Source: Streptomyces sp. ITFR-16
GTDB lineage: Bacteria > Actinomycetota > Actinomycetes > Streptomycetales > Streptomycetaceae
Assembly: GCF_031844705.1 (NCBI RefSeq)
Contig: NZ_CP134609.1
Location: 4,650,001-4,714,000 of the forward strand
DNA: 64,000 nucleotides
Direction: 5' to 3'
The notes beneath the pieces are model-generated. The model was not told the DNA's origin, made no database searches, and saw only the letters and a list, made by a program, of their open reading frames with translations. Both the position numbers and the translations under genes were made by a program. Positions 8,129 to 16,338 of the stretch are shown here, piece by piece (position 1 is the stretch's first letter; each line of letters starts with the position of its first letter).

Positions 8129-8599
8129 TTAGCAGAACGCGGCCTGCTTGCCGCCGCGCATGCTGCCGGAGTCAGCTCCCCAGCTCTGGCTGCCGATCGT
8201 GGCGTAGGCGAAGACCCGGATGCACTTGCTCCCGGCGGTCACGGTGACGGGACCGGCATACTCACCGTACTTGCCGGTGTCCTGGGAGAACGCGCCCGAT
8301 CCGGAGTCGGGCGTGCAGTAGGCGGAAGGGCTAGTCTCGGTGCAACGCTGGACGGACACGGTCATCTCATGCTTCGTGCCGTAGCTCGTCAGCAGGACAG
8401 CGCAGTTCTTCTTGGTCGAGCTGTTCCAGTACACCTCAAGCTTGTGGTACGTGCCCATCTGCTGGTAGTCGACCAGGCTTCCGCTACACACGGAAGAGCC
8501 CGCAACTGTTGCCGCGGCCTGTGCCGGCGCCGTCGGCGCCAGGATGAGCAGGCCGACAGCGACAGCCAGCGTCGTCAGAATTGCACGCAACTTGTTCAT
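8129..8599 (-). CDS. Secreted cysteine-containing protein, unknown function
   Basis: This 156-residue protein has a clear signal peptide (LRAILTTLAVAVGLLILAP, cleavage near APAQAAA). The mature chain of about 127 residues contains six cysteines, suggesting disulfides outside the cell. Motifs include LEVYWNSSTKKNCAVLLTSY, YGEYAGPVTVTAGSKCIRVF and the C-terminal QAAFC. The pattern is loosely like Streptomyces spore-associated protein A, but I cannot confirm that relation. A GGGGGG ribosome site precedes the ATG. The gene lies in an accessory region next to a TlpA-like paralogue. Confidence 0.75.
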   Translation of the reverse strand: MNKLRAILTTLAVAVGLLILAPTAPAQAAATVAGSSVCSGSLVDYQQMGTYHKLEVYWNSSTKKNCAVLLTSYGTKHEMTVSVQRCTETSPSAYCTPDSGSGAFSQDTGKYGEYAGPVTVTAGSKCIRVFAYATIGSQSWGADSGSMRGGKQAAFC

Positions 8600-8744
8600 G
8601 TCCCCCCCGCAGGGGTGAGTGATCAGTCGCCTCAGACCATAGGAGGAGAGATTGAAATCATGGCATGATCACGTAGCGATTGTGACTCATCGCACGACGC
8701 CTTGGAAATCAACCAGCCATATCGTGGCGTTATTTGATTGGGTG

Positions 8745-9350
8745 TCACTCCTTTTCGGCAATCACTGGGTCAATCAAGGAGTGGAGCCGCTCCTCGTCGA
8801 GCGCCTGGAGCGAGCGCGCGGCGATCCGGCCTTCACGATCCAGCACAACCGTCGTAGGGATGCCTTTGGGAGCCACGGTCCCCTTGGGGAACGCCTTGAG
8901 GATCAGCGAGCCGCGTGGGTCGTAGAGGCTCGGGTACGGGACCCCGAAGTCTTCCTCGAAGGCCAGTGCGGGCTGCTTGTTGAAGTCGCGAGTATTGATC
9001 CCGACAAACTTCACGCCCTTACCTTCGACCTCTTTCGAGACCTTGACGAAATGCGGGGTCTCCGCCCGGCACGGCGGGCACCACGAGCCCCAGAGATTCA
9101 GGACGACCACGTTCCCTTTGAGGTTGGCGACGTCAAGCTGGGTGCCCTCCAGCGTCTCTCCTGCCAGCGAACCTGCCTCCTGGCGCTTGCCCTTGGGGAC
9201 GGTTGAGATACCTGTCTCGCTGCTGGTCACAAAGTTCGTGCCAGTTCCGTTCGACTTGGCGTCGCCAGAACTGCAGGCCGATATGACGAGTAGGGCCGTC
9301 AGTGCCCCAGCGGTGAACAGGGCCTGACGGAAGGCGTGTTTAGGGCTCAT
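8745..9350 (-). CDS. TlpA/ResA-like thioredoxin lipoprotein (accessory paralogue)
   Basis: This 201-residue lipoprotein has a signal peptide ending in the lipobox ISAC (Cys near residue 26). A thioredoxin-fold domain follows with the redox site WGSWCPPCRAE. Such proteins reduce disulfides outside the membrane, for example in apocytochrome c. It is clearly similar along its length to the lipoprotein at 41117 in the cytochrome maturation operon, sharing TNFVT or HFVT, GISTV or GIATA, VVVLNxWGSWC, GVxFVGxNTRD and DPxIAEK. Here it stands alone beside an IS element, so it is a diverged extra copy. It may serve another partner or be in early decay, although the frame is intact. Confidence 0.88.
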   Translation of the reverse strand: MSPKHAFRQALFTAGALTALLVISACSSGDAKSNGTGTNFVTSSETGISTVPKGKRQEAGSLAGETLEGTQLDVANLKGNVVVLNLWGSWCPPCRAETPHFVKVSKEVEGKGVKFVGINTRDFNKQPALAFEEDFGVPYPSLYDPRGSLILKAFPKGTVAPKGIPTTVVLDREGRIAARSLQALDEERLHSLIDPVIAEKE

Positions 9351-9731
9351 CCCTGAAGTCTCGCATAAGGAATCGCGGCGCCCTGGGCGGCATGTGGTAT
9401 GGCCCGATCCGGTCAGAGCAACAGCTCGCTCGCACGCAGACCACGGCCCCGATCGGCTGCTCGCGTCGTCGTCGGTGCTCACGTATTCCCTGCTCCCGCC
9501 TGCTGTCGCCGATTCCCGGCGGGGACTTCGGCGTCCCGATCCTGTACGCGACGGTGCGCTTCCGCGACCTGCTGGGCCCCTGTACGCACGCCCGGCGCCG
9601 CGACACAGACAGCGAGGAGATATCGACGGCTGCCGAACTCCGCCGGGGCCGCCGCCCACGTCGTCTGCTGAAACCGTCTTCCTAGGCGACCTCGCCTTGG
9701 GCCCGCGTCCGCCTCGTCAGGCAAGCGGCAA
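9351..9731. other. Intergenic stretch with no confident gene
   Basis: This 380-base stretch between the TlpA paralogue and the IS3 element has no gene I can defend. A plus-strand frame holding DFGVPILYATVRFRDLLGPC near 9520-9590 looks protein-like and may be a leftover of a gene truncated when the insertion sequence arrived, but there is no recognisable domain or start. Confidence 0.3.
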
Positions 9732-9757
9732 GACCGGGCAGGGCGTCCTGCCCGGTC
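9732..9757. terminator. Hairpin terminator beside the IS3 element
   Basis: An 11-bp perfect stem (GACCGGGCAGG and its complement) with a 4-nt GCGT loop lies 15 bases outside the left end of the insertion sequence. It would isolate the element from plus-strand transcription. Confidence 0.65.
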
Positions 9758-9795
9758 CATGAGATCGGGCCTTGACCCCGAATTCTGGACACGGG

Positions 9796-10698
9796 TTATG
9801 CGGCTTGTGCCAGCGTAGTTGGTGTGTGGCGGAGGGCGTTTTCGAAGGTGATCGGTGGTCGTTGTCCGAGGCGGGAGTGTCGGCGTCGGGTGTTGTAGCG
9901 GTGGAGCCATCGGAAGGCGTCGAGTCGGGCCTCGCGCTCGGTCGGCCAGCTCTTTCGTCCTTGCAGGGTCTCGCGTTTGAAGGTCGCGTTGAAGGACTCG
10001 GCGAGTGCGTTGTCCGCGCTGGACCCGACCGCGCTCATACTTCGCCGCACCCCTGCTGACCTGCAGGCTTCGGCGAAACTCCTGCTCGTGTACTGGGCTC
10101 CGTGGTCGGTGTGCATGATCGATCCGGCAAGGCTGCCGCGGGTGCGGATCGCCGCGGCCAGGGCGTCGGTGACGAGATCCGCGCGCATGTGGTCGGCGAT
10201 CGCCCAGCCGACGAGACGGCGCGATGCGAGGTCGATGACGGTCGCCAGGTAGCAGAACTTCCCGCCGGCGACGGGCAGGTAGGTGATGTCACCGACGTAC
10301 TTCGTGTTCGGCTTGTCCGCGGTGAAGTCGCGGCCGATCAGGTCCGGGGCCTTGGCCGCGGCCGGGTCAGAGACGGTGGTGCGGTGCCGGCGCCGCAACC
10401 GGATCCCTTGGATCCCGGACGCCCGCATGATCCTGGCGACGCGCTTGTGGTTGACCGCGACACCGTTCTCCTCGCGGAGCTCGGCGGTGATCCTCGGGGC
10501 TCCGTAGGTGCCGTCCGATTCCTGGTGCACCGCCCGTATCCGGGCTGCCAGGCGGGCGTCGGCCACCTGCCGGGCGGCCCGGTCAGCGGCTGTCCGTTGC
10601 CAGTAGTAGAAGCTCGAGCGGCTGACGCCGAGGATCCTGCAGAGCCGCTTCACGCCGTGACGGCGCTGGAGGTCGGCGACACACTGGAAGCGGTTCAC
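9796..10698 (-). CDS. IS3-family transposase OrfB (DDE integrase core)
   Basis: This 300-residue catalytic subunit has the HTH_21 segment near residue 50 (TYGAPRITAELREENGVAVN), then the rve integrase core. The DDE triad residues are seen in YVGDITYLP, MHTDHGAQYTSRSF and the late glutamate in ADNALAESFNATFKRE. The GTG start overlaps the OrfA stop (GTGA), allowing coupling or a -1 frameshift fusion, as is usual for IS3 elements. It cuts and joins the element ends. Confidence 0.95.
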   Translation of the reverse strand: MNRFQCVADLQRRHGVKRLCRILGVSRSSFYYWQRTAADRAARQVADARLAARIRAVHQESDGTYGAPRITAELREENGVAVNHKRVARIMRASGIQGIRLRRRHRTTVSDPAAAKAPDLIGRDFTADKPNTKYVGDITYLPVAGGKFCYLATVIDLASRRLVGWAIADHMRADLVTDALAAAIRTRGSLAGSIMHTDHGAQYTSRSFAEACRSAGVRRSMSAVGSSADNALAESFNATFKRETLQGRKSWPTEREARLDAFRWLHRYNTRRRHSRLGQRPPITFENALRHTPTTLAQAA

Positions 10699-11000
10699 CA
10701 GCGCGTCTCCCCGGCGAAATACTTCGCCGCCTTCCGCAGGATCTCCCGTTCCTCCTCCAACTCGCGGACCTTCTTTCGCAAGGCGGCGTTCTCCGCCTCC
10801 AGCGGTACCGGCGGCTGGGCCGGTTCTTGCGTCCGTCGTCCTCGGGGACGGCTCACCCCGGCTGCCCTCACCCAGTTCCGCAGGGTCTCCGGGTTGATCC
10901 CCAGATCGGCCGCGACCGACCTGATCGTCGCTTCCGGCCGCGACTCGTACAGCGCGACCGCGTCCGCCTTGAACTCCAGCGGGTAGTTCTTCATGACCAC
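10695..11000 (-). CDS. IS3-family transposase OrfA (HTH, leucine zipper)
   Basis: This 101-residue protein binds the element ends. Its N-terminal helix-turn-helix (KADAVALYESRPEATIRSVA, then LGINPETLRNWV) is followed by a coiled coil (LEAENAALRKKVRELEEERE), the usual oligomerisation zipper. The end AAKYFAGETRW overlaps OrfB by 4 bases. OrfA and OrfB together form the functional transposase. Confidence 0.93.
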   Translation of the reverse strand: MVMKNYPLEFKADAVALYESRPEATIRSVAADLGINPETLRNWVRAAGVSRPRGRRTQEPAQPPVPLEAENAALRKKVRELEEEREILRKAAKYFAGETRW

Positions 11001-11197
11001 GAGATGTCCGTTCTCAGATCCTCAGGATCCAGTGTCTCGTGTGTCCAGGATCAGGGGTCAAGGCCCATCGGCTTCGTGACAGGGTGCCGGCGACGGGCAC
11101 AGCGAGGCTCCGCCAGTGCATCCTCCCCTTGCGTGCTGGCAGGGCGGAGCAGGGTAGCGTGACTTTAGTGAGTAATGCCAATTGGGGGTCTGCTGTG

Positions 11198-11590
11198 ATG
11201 CCGGTCAGGCGTGTGGTGCTTCCGCTGGTCATCTGGGTGGCGGTGGTGCCGTGGCTGCTCGCCACGGTGACGACCATGCTGTGGGGGTTTTCGGAGGAGC
11301 CGGACGGGCTGGTCCTCACGTTCGGCACCCGAATGGTGCTGGTGCCGCTGTTGCTGGCTGGCGAGGTCGTCGGCGTGGTGGCGGTCTTCCGCCGACATGA
11401 CTGGCTGCGCTCCGACTTCTGGCCGGGAGCCGGGCTGACGTTCGCTCTGCTGGCGCTGTTCACCGTGATGGGTGTGGCCGCGACGTGGGGCGAGTGGGGT
11501 GGGGTGCTGTGGATCTGGGCCCTGTACACCGGCTACGTGTTCTTCGTGTTCGGCTTCGGCGGAGTGGCCTGGAAGAAGGTCTTTGCCTAG
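11198..11590 (+). CDS. Membrane protein with four predicted helices, unknown function
   Basis: This 130-residue protein has hydrophobic segments VVLPLVIWVAVVPWLLATV, MVLVPLLLAGEVVGVVAVF, PGAGLTFALLALFTVMGVAA and VLWIWALYTGYVFFVFGFGG. The ATG at 11198 follows a GGGGG site at 9 bases. Earlier in-frame starts run into the IS3 end, which lies only about 130 bases upstream. No family is recognised. Its position directly beside the insertion sequence suggests its native promoter region may have been altered. Confidence 0.65.
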   Translation: MPVRRVVLPLVIWVAVVPWLLATVTTMLWGFSEEPDGLVLTFGTRMVLVPLLLAGEVVGVVAVFRRHDWLRSDFWPGAGLTFALLALFTVMGVAATWGEWGGVLWIWALYTGYVFFVFGFGGVAWKKVFA

Positions 11591-11844
11591 CTCTTCGCGT
11601 GAGGGGGGAAGGACCCCGGCAACGCCCTTCGGGTTTCAGAAGTCGTCGCAACAGCCCAGCTCGATGGGTGCGGTGGAGTCGAGATCCGCCAGAACTCATG
11701 CCGCACCCAAGGCAATGGCATGGCGGCGTCAGATGGGAACGCCTCACTCGCGCCTGCGGAACCCGGCCCCAGTCGGAGTCGCTCTGATTCATGGCGAGCA
11801 TGGGCCGTTTTCTCACCCCCACCGAAGACCCGACACGTGAAGGT

Positions 11845-11879
11845 GCTTCACTTCCCGCCGCACCGACGGGAAGTGAAGC
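11845..11879. terminator. Bidirectional hairpin terminator
   Basis: A perfect 13-bp stem (GCTTCACTTCCCG and its complement) with a 9-nt loop lies between the convergent membrane-protein gene (ending 11590) and the secreted FnIII-like gene (ending 11961). The remaining bases from 11591 to 11844 hold no gene I can support. Confidence 0.8.
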
Positions 11880-11960
11880 AAGACTCCGCAGTCGGCGTCA
11901 CACGATTATCAGCGTGTTGGAACGACCGCTGGGCGCGGCGGCCTTCTCATACTCGGTTGC

Positions 11961-13088
11961 CTACTTGTACTTGCCGTAGTAACCGGTGAGGTTCCTCAGG
12001 TCGCACATCGCGGCACCGACGAGGCACAGCGCGGAAGCGTACTTGCTCTTGTAGACCCAGGTGACGCGGCCACCGTTGTAGATGTAGATCTCATGGTTGG
12101 GCATCTGCCGATGATTGCCGGAGCGGATCTCCCAGCCTCCGCGGGTGATGTGGAACGTCAGTGCACCGTCGATGGCTCCCTTGACCTTGGCTACACCGCT
12201 GCAGAACGGGTTCGTGGAGTGGGTCACCATGCGGATGTCGGCGTATCCGGAGCCGGCGCCGAGTTTCTTGACCTTCATGTCTTTGGTGCTGGCGGTCTTC
12301 TTGGCGACCAGCTTCTTGTTGGACTTCTTGTAGACGTGGGTTGCCTTGACGGAGGTGTATCCGTTGACCTTGCGAGTACTCCAGGTGATGGTGGCGGACT
12401 CGGAGGTCCGGTAGCGGGAGCTCTTCCAGTCGAAGCTGCGGTTGTCGCCGCCGTAAACGTACTTCGAGCCCCAGTACTTGCATGCCTTGGGGATGGGCTG
12501 GTTGATGTACTTCTGGGGAATGAACGTAGTCCACGTCAGGGTGGTGGTGGCTGCCGCCTTGGCACTGGCTGCCTGGGCGGTAGCGGCGTGCTGGACAGAT
12601 GCCGCTTCGGACTCACCGCGGTTGACCTTGGGCACGGCGACAGTGAGGCCCCAGGTGCGGGCGGTGGAGGTGTCCCCCTTGAGCTCGGGGATGATCCGGT
12701 ACTGGTAAGAGGCGCCGGCGGTGGCGGTGGTGTCCTTGAAACCGGCCTGGCCCCTCTCGGTGGTTGCGAGGGGGGTGTCGCCGCGGACGATGGTATAGCG
12801 GGCGTCGGCCGCATAGGGCTTCCAGGACAGCGTCACGGCCCCCGGAGCAGCTGTGGAGGTCACGCCCCGATCTGCCAGGGCGCCGTTGACGAGGGCGGCC
12901 TGGCCCTCGCTGGTACGGCCGATACTCAGGTGCTGTTCGGCCAGGTCAGAGCGCTCCTGAGTACTCAAGGGTGCCTGGGTGTTGGGGGATTCGTCGGCAG
13001 CTGCCGACGAATCCAGTCCGGCGAGGGTGCCAGCCGCGAGCACAACAGCGACCAGGGAAGCTTTGACGCTCGGTATTCCTGACTGCAC
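11961..13088 (-). CDS. Secreted fibronectin type III-like protein, unknown function
   Basis: This 375-residue exported protein has a signal sequence (VKASLVAVVLAAGTLAGLDS, cleavage after SSAAA). A region of about 60 residues follows, then a fibronectin type III-like domain (about 85-150: APGAVTLSWKPYAADARYTI, ending ASYQYRIIPE). The C-terminal 170-residue domain starts near WTTFIPQKYINQPIP and contains YGGDNRSFDWKSS, NPFCSGVAKVKGAIDGALTF and SGNHRQMPNHEIYIYNGG. The GTG start at 13088 follows GAAGGAGAG. The C-terminal domain seems to belong to a Streptomyces secreted family, possibly DUF3238, but I cannot confirm it. It lies in the accessory region. Confidence 0.75.
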   Translation of the reverse strand: MQSGIPSVKASLVAVVLAAGTLAGLDSSAAADESPNTQAPLSTQERSDLAEQHLSIGRTSEGQAALVNGALADRGVTSTAAPGAVTLSWKPYAADARYTIVRGDTPLATTERGQAGFKDTTATAGASYQYRIIPELKGDTSTARTWGLTVAVPKVNRGESEAASVQHAATAQAASAKAAATTTLTWTTFIPQKYINQPIPKACKYWGSKYVYGGDNRSFDWKSSRYRTSESATITWSTRKVNGYTSVKATHVYKKSNKKLVAKKTASTKDMKVKKLGAGSGYADIRMVTHSTNPFCSGVAKVKGAIDGALTFHITRGGWEIRSGNHRQMPNHEIYIYNGGRVTWVYKSKYASALCLVGAAMCDLRNLTGYYGKYK

Positions 13089-13262
13089 ATGCTCTCCTTC
13101 GAGGTGTGACGGGTGGCGCAGGCGGGGCGCGAAGATTTCGAGCCTCTCTTGTCCGCAATGGAGAGATTTGCAACGCGAGATAAACATTCGATTGATGGCC
13201 TGGTGATCGAGGTGCTAGAGCTCGCCGATCCGACTGACGGGCATACCGCCACCTCAGCGACG

Positions 13263-13586
13263 TCATGTGCGCCCTCCATCGATTGGCCAGACCCACGGTG
13301 GAGTGATGGCCGACGCGGTCATAGGCTCGCGGTTGGCCGCGCCGGGGGCAGTGGCGATCGTGTCCCAGGGCTGGTCGTCGGCCAAGACGTCCAGGCGGTC
13401 ACGCAGCCGGTCAAGGGAAGCGGTGACGTCCTCGGAACTGGGGACGGCACGAGCCTCGGCATCCGCGATGTGCCGTTTCCAGTCCTCGTGCGAACCGCTG
13501 GTGTCGTGCCACTCCGGGCCCTCGGCGGCGACCTGCGGCGAGTCGATGGGGTATGCAGGGTGGTGCTGCGCCCGCCGCGGGAGCAC
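13263..13586 (-). CDS. Hypothetical protein or gene fragment
   Basis: This open frame of up to 107 residues includes protein-like stretches (PIDSPQVAAEGPEWHDTSGS and ASLDRLRDRLDVLADDQPWD, which looks helical). The frame remains open upstream to a TGA inside the transposase remnant next door. That suggests the IS insertion and later deletion removed the true start. The GTG used has no well-spaced ribosome site. It is most likely a 3' fragment of a gene of unknown function. Confidence 0.35.
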   Translation of the reverse strand: MLPRRAQHHPAYPIDSPQVAAEGPEWHDTSGSHEDWKRHIADAEARAVPSSEDVTASLDRLRDRLDVLADDQPWDTIATAPGAANREPMTASAITPPWVWPIDGGRT

Positions 13587-13640
13587 GCTCCACGGAGCGA
13601 GGTCGCGTTGGGCGCGGTGAAGGTGTGGCTCTTTTCAACC

Positions 13641-13800
13641 TCACGCCGAGGCGTGGTGGAGGACGAGAACCGCTCTCACGATGTCCGGCCAGCGCCTTGG
13701 TAGGCCCTATCCGTCCAGCACTTGAGCCCCCGCACCGGCGAGTGTGTCGATGACTCCGTGCTGCCGGGCAGCGGTCAGATCGTGATGGTGGGAAGAGGCT
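13641..13800 (-). pseudogene. IS5-family (DDE_Tnp_4) transposase remnant
   Basis: Three C-terminal signatures of Streptomyces IS5-type transposases occur in the right order but in broken frames: HDLTAARQHGVIDTLAGAGA, ending at a TAG, then AYQGAGRT, then DIVRAVLVLHHASA followed by a stop. Intact relatives have about 60 more residues between the second and third blocks, so this copy carries an internal deletion and stops. It is a dead relic marking an older insertion at this site. Confidence 0.7.
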
Positions 13801-13864
13801 CAAGACTCGCTTCGCCTGTCATGGACGCCATGAGGTCAGTCGGCCGAGTCCATCGGAGCTGCGG

Positions 13865-14662
13865 TCAGTCCCACCAGAACGCCCACACCTCCTGGTTCAG
13901 CAGTGCCTTCTCCGCGTATGCCGGGAGGGTGTTGAGCGTCGACTGCTGGATGTTGTCCGGGCAGAACGCGAAGTGTTCGGCCGCCAGGGCCTCCGCCTCG
14001 GCGGTGGTCGTCGGGGGGCGGCTCACCGAGACGATCATCGTGTCGAAGCCGAGTGCCACGACGCGGGCGCCGAAGCGGTCCTCCCAGGAGCGCAGTACGG
14101 CGCAGAGCCTGGCCACGTCGTTCTCGTGGTTGAGCGGGCCCGACCAGCCGATCGCCGCCGGTATGTCCGCGCTGCGGCGGGCGGGGACGAGTCCCGCCCG
14201 TACCCCCGCCATCGGGCCGTCCCGGTCGGTCAACTGGCCCGCTGTCTCCGCCGCGTGGGCGTCGGGAGCGTCGGGGCCCTCCTCGGCCGGTACGGGGGCC
14301 AGGCCCGGCCAGTCCGCCTCCGAGCGGTCGAGGTCCAACTCGTCGGCGGCGTACGCCTCCCACGCCTCGCTCAGTACATCCTCGGCGTCGTGGTCGCCGG
14401 GATAGGACGTCCTGGCCGGCCCGAGGTCCCAGTCCTCGGGCCACTGGACCCGTGTCCCGCCGTCGATCAGCACGGGCAGCAGCCCGACGGGCCGCCCGAG
14501 CGCGCGCAGCGCGGTCCAGGTGCCGGGCGAGGCGGGCTCGTCCCCGTACCAGAGCAGTGGTTCGTGCCACGTGTCGTCGATCGTGGCGTCCACGAGCGTG
14601 CCGGGCGGGAGTTCGAGCCCGGCGGCGGCCGGTGAACGGAGTGGATTCGGGAGCGTCGCCAT
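13865..14662 (-). CDS. DUF4253 domain-containing protein
   Basis: This 265-residue cytoplasmic protein has the C-terminal DUF4253 block from about residue 155: GWSGPLNHENDVARLCAVLR, then RFGARVVALGFDTMIVSVS and HFAFCPDNIQQSTL, ending in AFWWD. The N-terminal half (LELPPGTLVDATIDD, WHEPLLWYGDEP) is typical of the longer members. The ATG at 14662 gives MATLPNPL; an 8-residue longer version lacks support. The function of the family is unknown. It marks the return to conserved chromosome after the mobile-rich stretch. Confidence 0.88.
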   Translation of the reverse strand: MATLPNPLRSPAAAGLELPPGTLVDATIDDTWHEPLLWYGDEPASPGTWTALRALGRPVGLLPVLIDGGTRVQWPEDWDLGPARTSYPGDHDAEDVLSEAWEAYAADELDLDRSEADWPGLAPVPAEEGPDAPDAHAAETAGQLTDRDGPMAGVRAGLVPARRSADIPAAIGWSGPLNHENDVARLCAVLRSWEDRFGARVVALGFDTMIVSVSRPPTTTAEAEALAAEHFAFCPDNIQQSTLNTLPAYAEKALLNQEVWAFWWD

Positions 14663-14672
14663 ATCGGTGACT

Positions 14673-14852
14673 CTAAGTGCCCCCACTGACAGTCGGGTCC
14701 TCAGCGTCGAGCCAGTCGCCAGTGGAGCCCATGACGTAGGCGGCGGCGCCGTTGTTCGGCCCCGTTTCCTTCCGTGTGCCGCAGATGAAGGCGAAGGCCT
14801 GCCCCTCGTCGATGTCCGGTGCCCCCCATCGCGGCCATGTCCGAGTCGGCAT
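14673..14852 (-). CDS. Possible 59-residue protein
   Basis: A short frame starts with ATG behind a very good ribosome site (GGAGGTGG, 5-6 bases spacing). It encodes an acidic peptide containing PDIDEGQAFAFICGTRKETG and YVMGSTGDWLDAEDP. It ends 10 bases before the DUF4253 start, so the two could be co-transcribed. No family is recognised and a second frame over the same bases is also open, so it could be a gene remnant instead. Confidence 0.4.
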   Translation of the reverse strand: MPTRTWPRWGAPDIDEGQAFAFICGTRKETGPNNGAAAYVMGSTGDWLDAEDPTVSGGT

Positions 14853-15015
14853 CGTCCACCTCCGGAAGGCTGGAGAGGGGCAGTATGCGGTCGGGACGAC
14901 GATTGCGCAGGTGGGGCGGTGGTTGGCGGGCGGGGGCGCGGGAAGATGGATTCTGCTTGTTCCGCCAGTCCGCTTGTTCCGCTGTTCCTGCCGGACCGGA
15001 TCGCCGAGGAGAGAC

Positions 15016-16221
15016 ATGACCAGCAGCACGGACGACAGACCGGAGATCCGGGAGGACACGATCCTCGGGGAGCGCACCCAGAGGCTGCGGCGGAGGCTGG
15101 AGCGGCTCATCGGGATCGCCGCGACCGAGGGGAACGTGCTGGTCCCCCTCCGCAACGGTGACGAGATATTCGCCGCGATGCTCGACGGCATCCGGAGCGC
15201 CGAGCACACCGTGGACATGATGACGTTCGTCTACTGGCGGGGCGACATCGCCCGGCGGTTCGCGGACGCGCTCGCCGAGCGGGCCCGGGCCGGGGTGCGG
15301 GTCCGGCTGCTGCTGGACGGGTTCGGGAGCCGGCTGATCGAGAAGGAGCAGCTCGCGGCGATGGACGAGGCGGGCGTGCAGGTGGCGTGGTTCCGCAAGC
15401 CGCTCTATCTCTCGCCGCTGAAGCAGAACCACCGCTGCCACCGCAAGGTGCTCCTGGTCGACGAGGAGACCGCGTTCACCGGGGGCGTCGGGATAGCCGA
15501 GGAGTGGTGCGGCGACGCGCGCAACGAGAACGAGTGGCGCGACACGCATGTGCGGGTGAGCGGTCCGGCCGTGGACGGTCTGGCGGCGGCGTTCGCCCAG
15601 AACTGGGCCGAGTGCCATGCCGAACTCTTCGACGAGCGCGACCGCTTCATCGAGACGAAGGGGTCGGGCGACGCGATCGTCCAGGTGGTGCGCGGGTCGG
15701 CGAGCTTCGGCTGGCAGGACATGCAGACGCTGTTCCGGGTCGTGCTGGAGTCGGCGGAGGAGCGGGTACGGCTCACCACGGCGTACTTCGCGCCGGACGC
15801 GTACTTCGTGGAACTGCTCTGCGCCACCGCGCGGCGCGGGGTCGAGGTGGAGATCCTGCTGCCCGGCCCGCACACGGACAAGCGGGTCTGCCAGCTGGCA
15901 GGGCAGCGCTACTACGAGGACCTCACGGCGTGCGGCGTGAAGATCTACCAGTACCGGCCGACGATGATGCACACGAAGGTCGTCACCGTCGACCGCGTCG
16001 CCTCGCTGATCGGCTCGACCAACTTCAACCGGCGCTCGCTGGACCACGACGAGGAAGTGATGCTCGCGGTGCTGGACCGGACGTTCACCGCGACGCTCGA
16101 CGACCACTTCGACCAGGACATGAAGGTGAGCGAGCTGATCGAGGGCCACCGGTGGCGGCGGCGTTCGGTGGCGCAGCGGCTCCGGGAGGCGGCGGTCGTG
16201 CCGATCCGCCGTTATCTGTGA
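15016..16221 (+). CDS. Phospholipase D-family protein, cardiolipin synthase-like
   Basis: This 401-residue protein has two PLD phosphodiesterase motifs: HRKVLLVDEETAFTGG (about residue 146) and HTKVVTVDRVASLIGSTNFN (about 319). Each holds the catalytic His-Lys-Asp set. Upstream of the first are the supporting blocks VDMMTFVYWRGD and VRVRLLLDGFGS. Such enzymes transfer phosphatidyl groups to make cardiolipin or related lipids at the membrane. Unlike classical Cls it lacks N-terminal membrane helices, so it belongs to the ClsB-like group or a related phosphodiesterase. The ATG at 15016 follows GAGGAGAG. Confidence 0.88.
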   Translation: MTSSTDDRPEIREDTILGERTQRLRRRLERLIGIAATEGNVLVPLRNGDEIFAAMLDGIRSAEHTVDMMTFVYWRGDIARRFADALAERARAGVRVRLLLDGFGSRLIEKEQLAAMDEAGVQVAWFRKPLYLSPLKQNHRCHRKVLLVDEETAFTGGVGIAEEWCGDARNENEWRDTHVRVSGPAVDGLAAAFAQNWAECHAELFDERDRFIETKGSGDAIVQVVRGSASFGWQDMQTLFRVVLESAEERVRLTTAYFAPDAYFVELLCATARRGVEVEILLPGPHTDKRVCQLAGQRYYEDLTACGVKIYQYRPTMMHTKVVTVDRVASLIGSTNFNRRSLDHDEEVMLAVLDRTFTATLDDHFDQDMKVSELIEGHRWRRRSVAQRLREAAVVPIRRYL

Positions 16222-16338
16222 CGGCGGCCGTGGCGTGCGGTGGCGACCTCGGGGCAGGTGGTGCGGGACGGGACACGAGAGTGCGGTACGTGTCCGGGAG
16301 CGATCCCGGAACGGCCGCCGAGGCCAGAGGAGCAGCCC

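Larger units (their letters stand above)
9772..11061 (-). mobile_element. IS3-family insertion sequence, apparently complete
   Basis: This 1290-bp element has related ends: TTGACCCCGAATTCTGGACAC at 9772 and, inverted at 11061, TTGACCCCTGATCCTGGACAC. The first 8 bases and the last 8 match, and three of the middle positions differ. It carries the two overlapping frames expected of IS3 elements on the minus strand. The matching ends extend outward as GGGCC on both sides, and I could not define a convincing target duplication. Both frames are open, so it may still be active. Confidence 0.9.
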
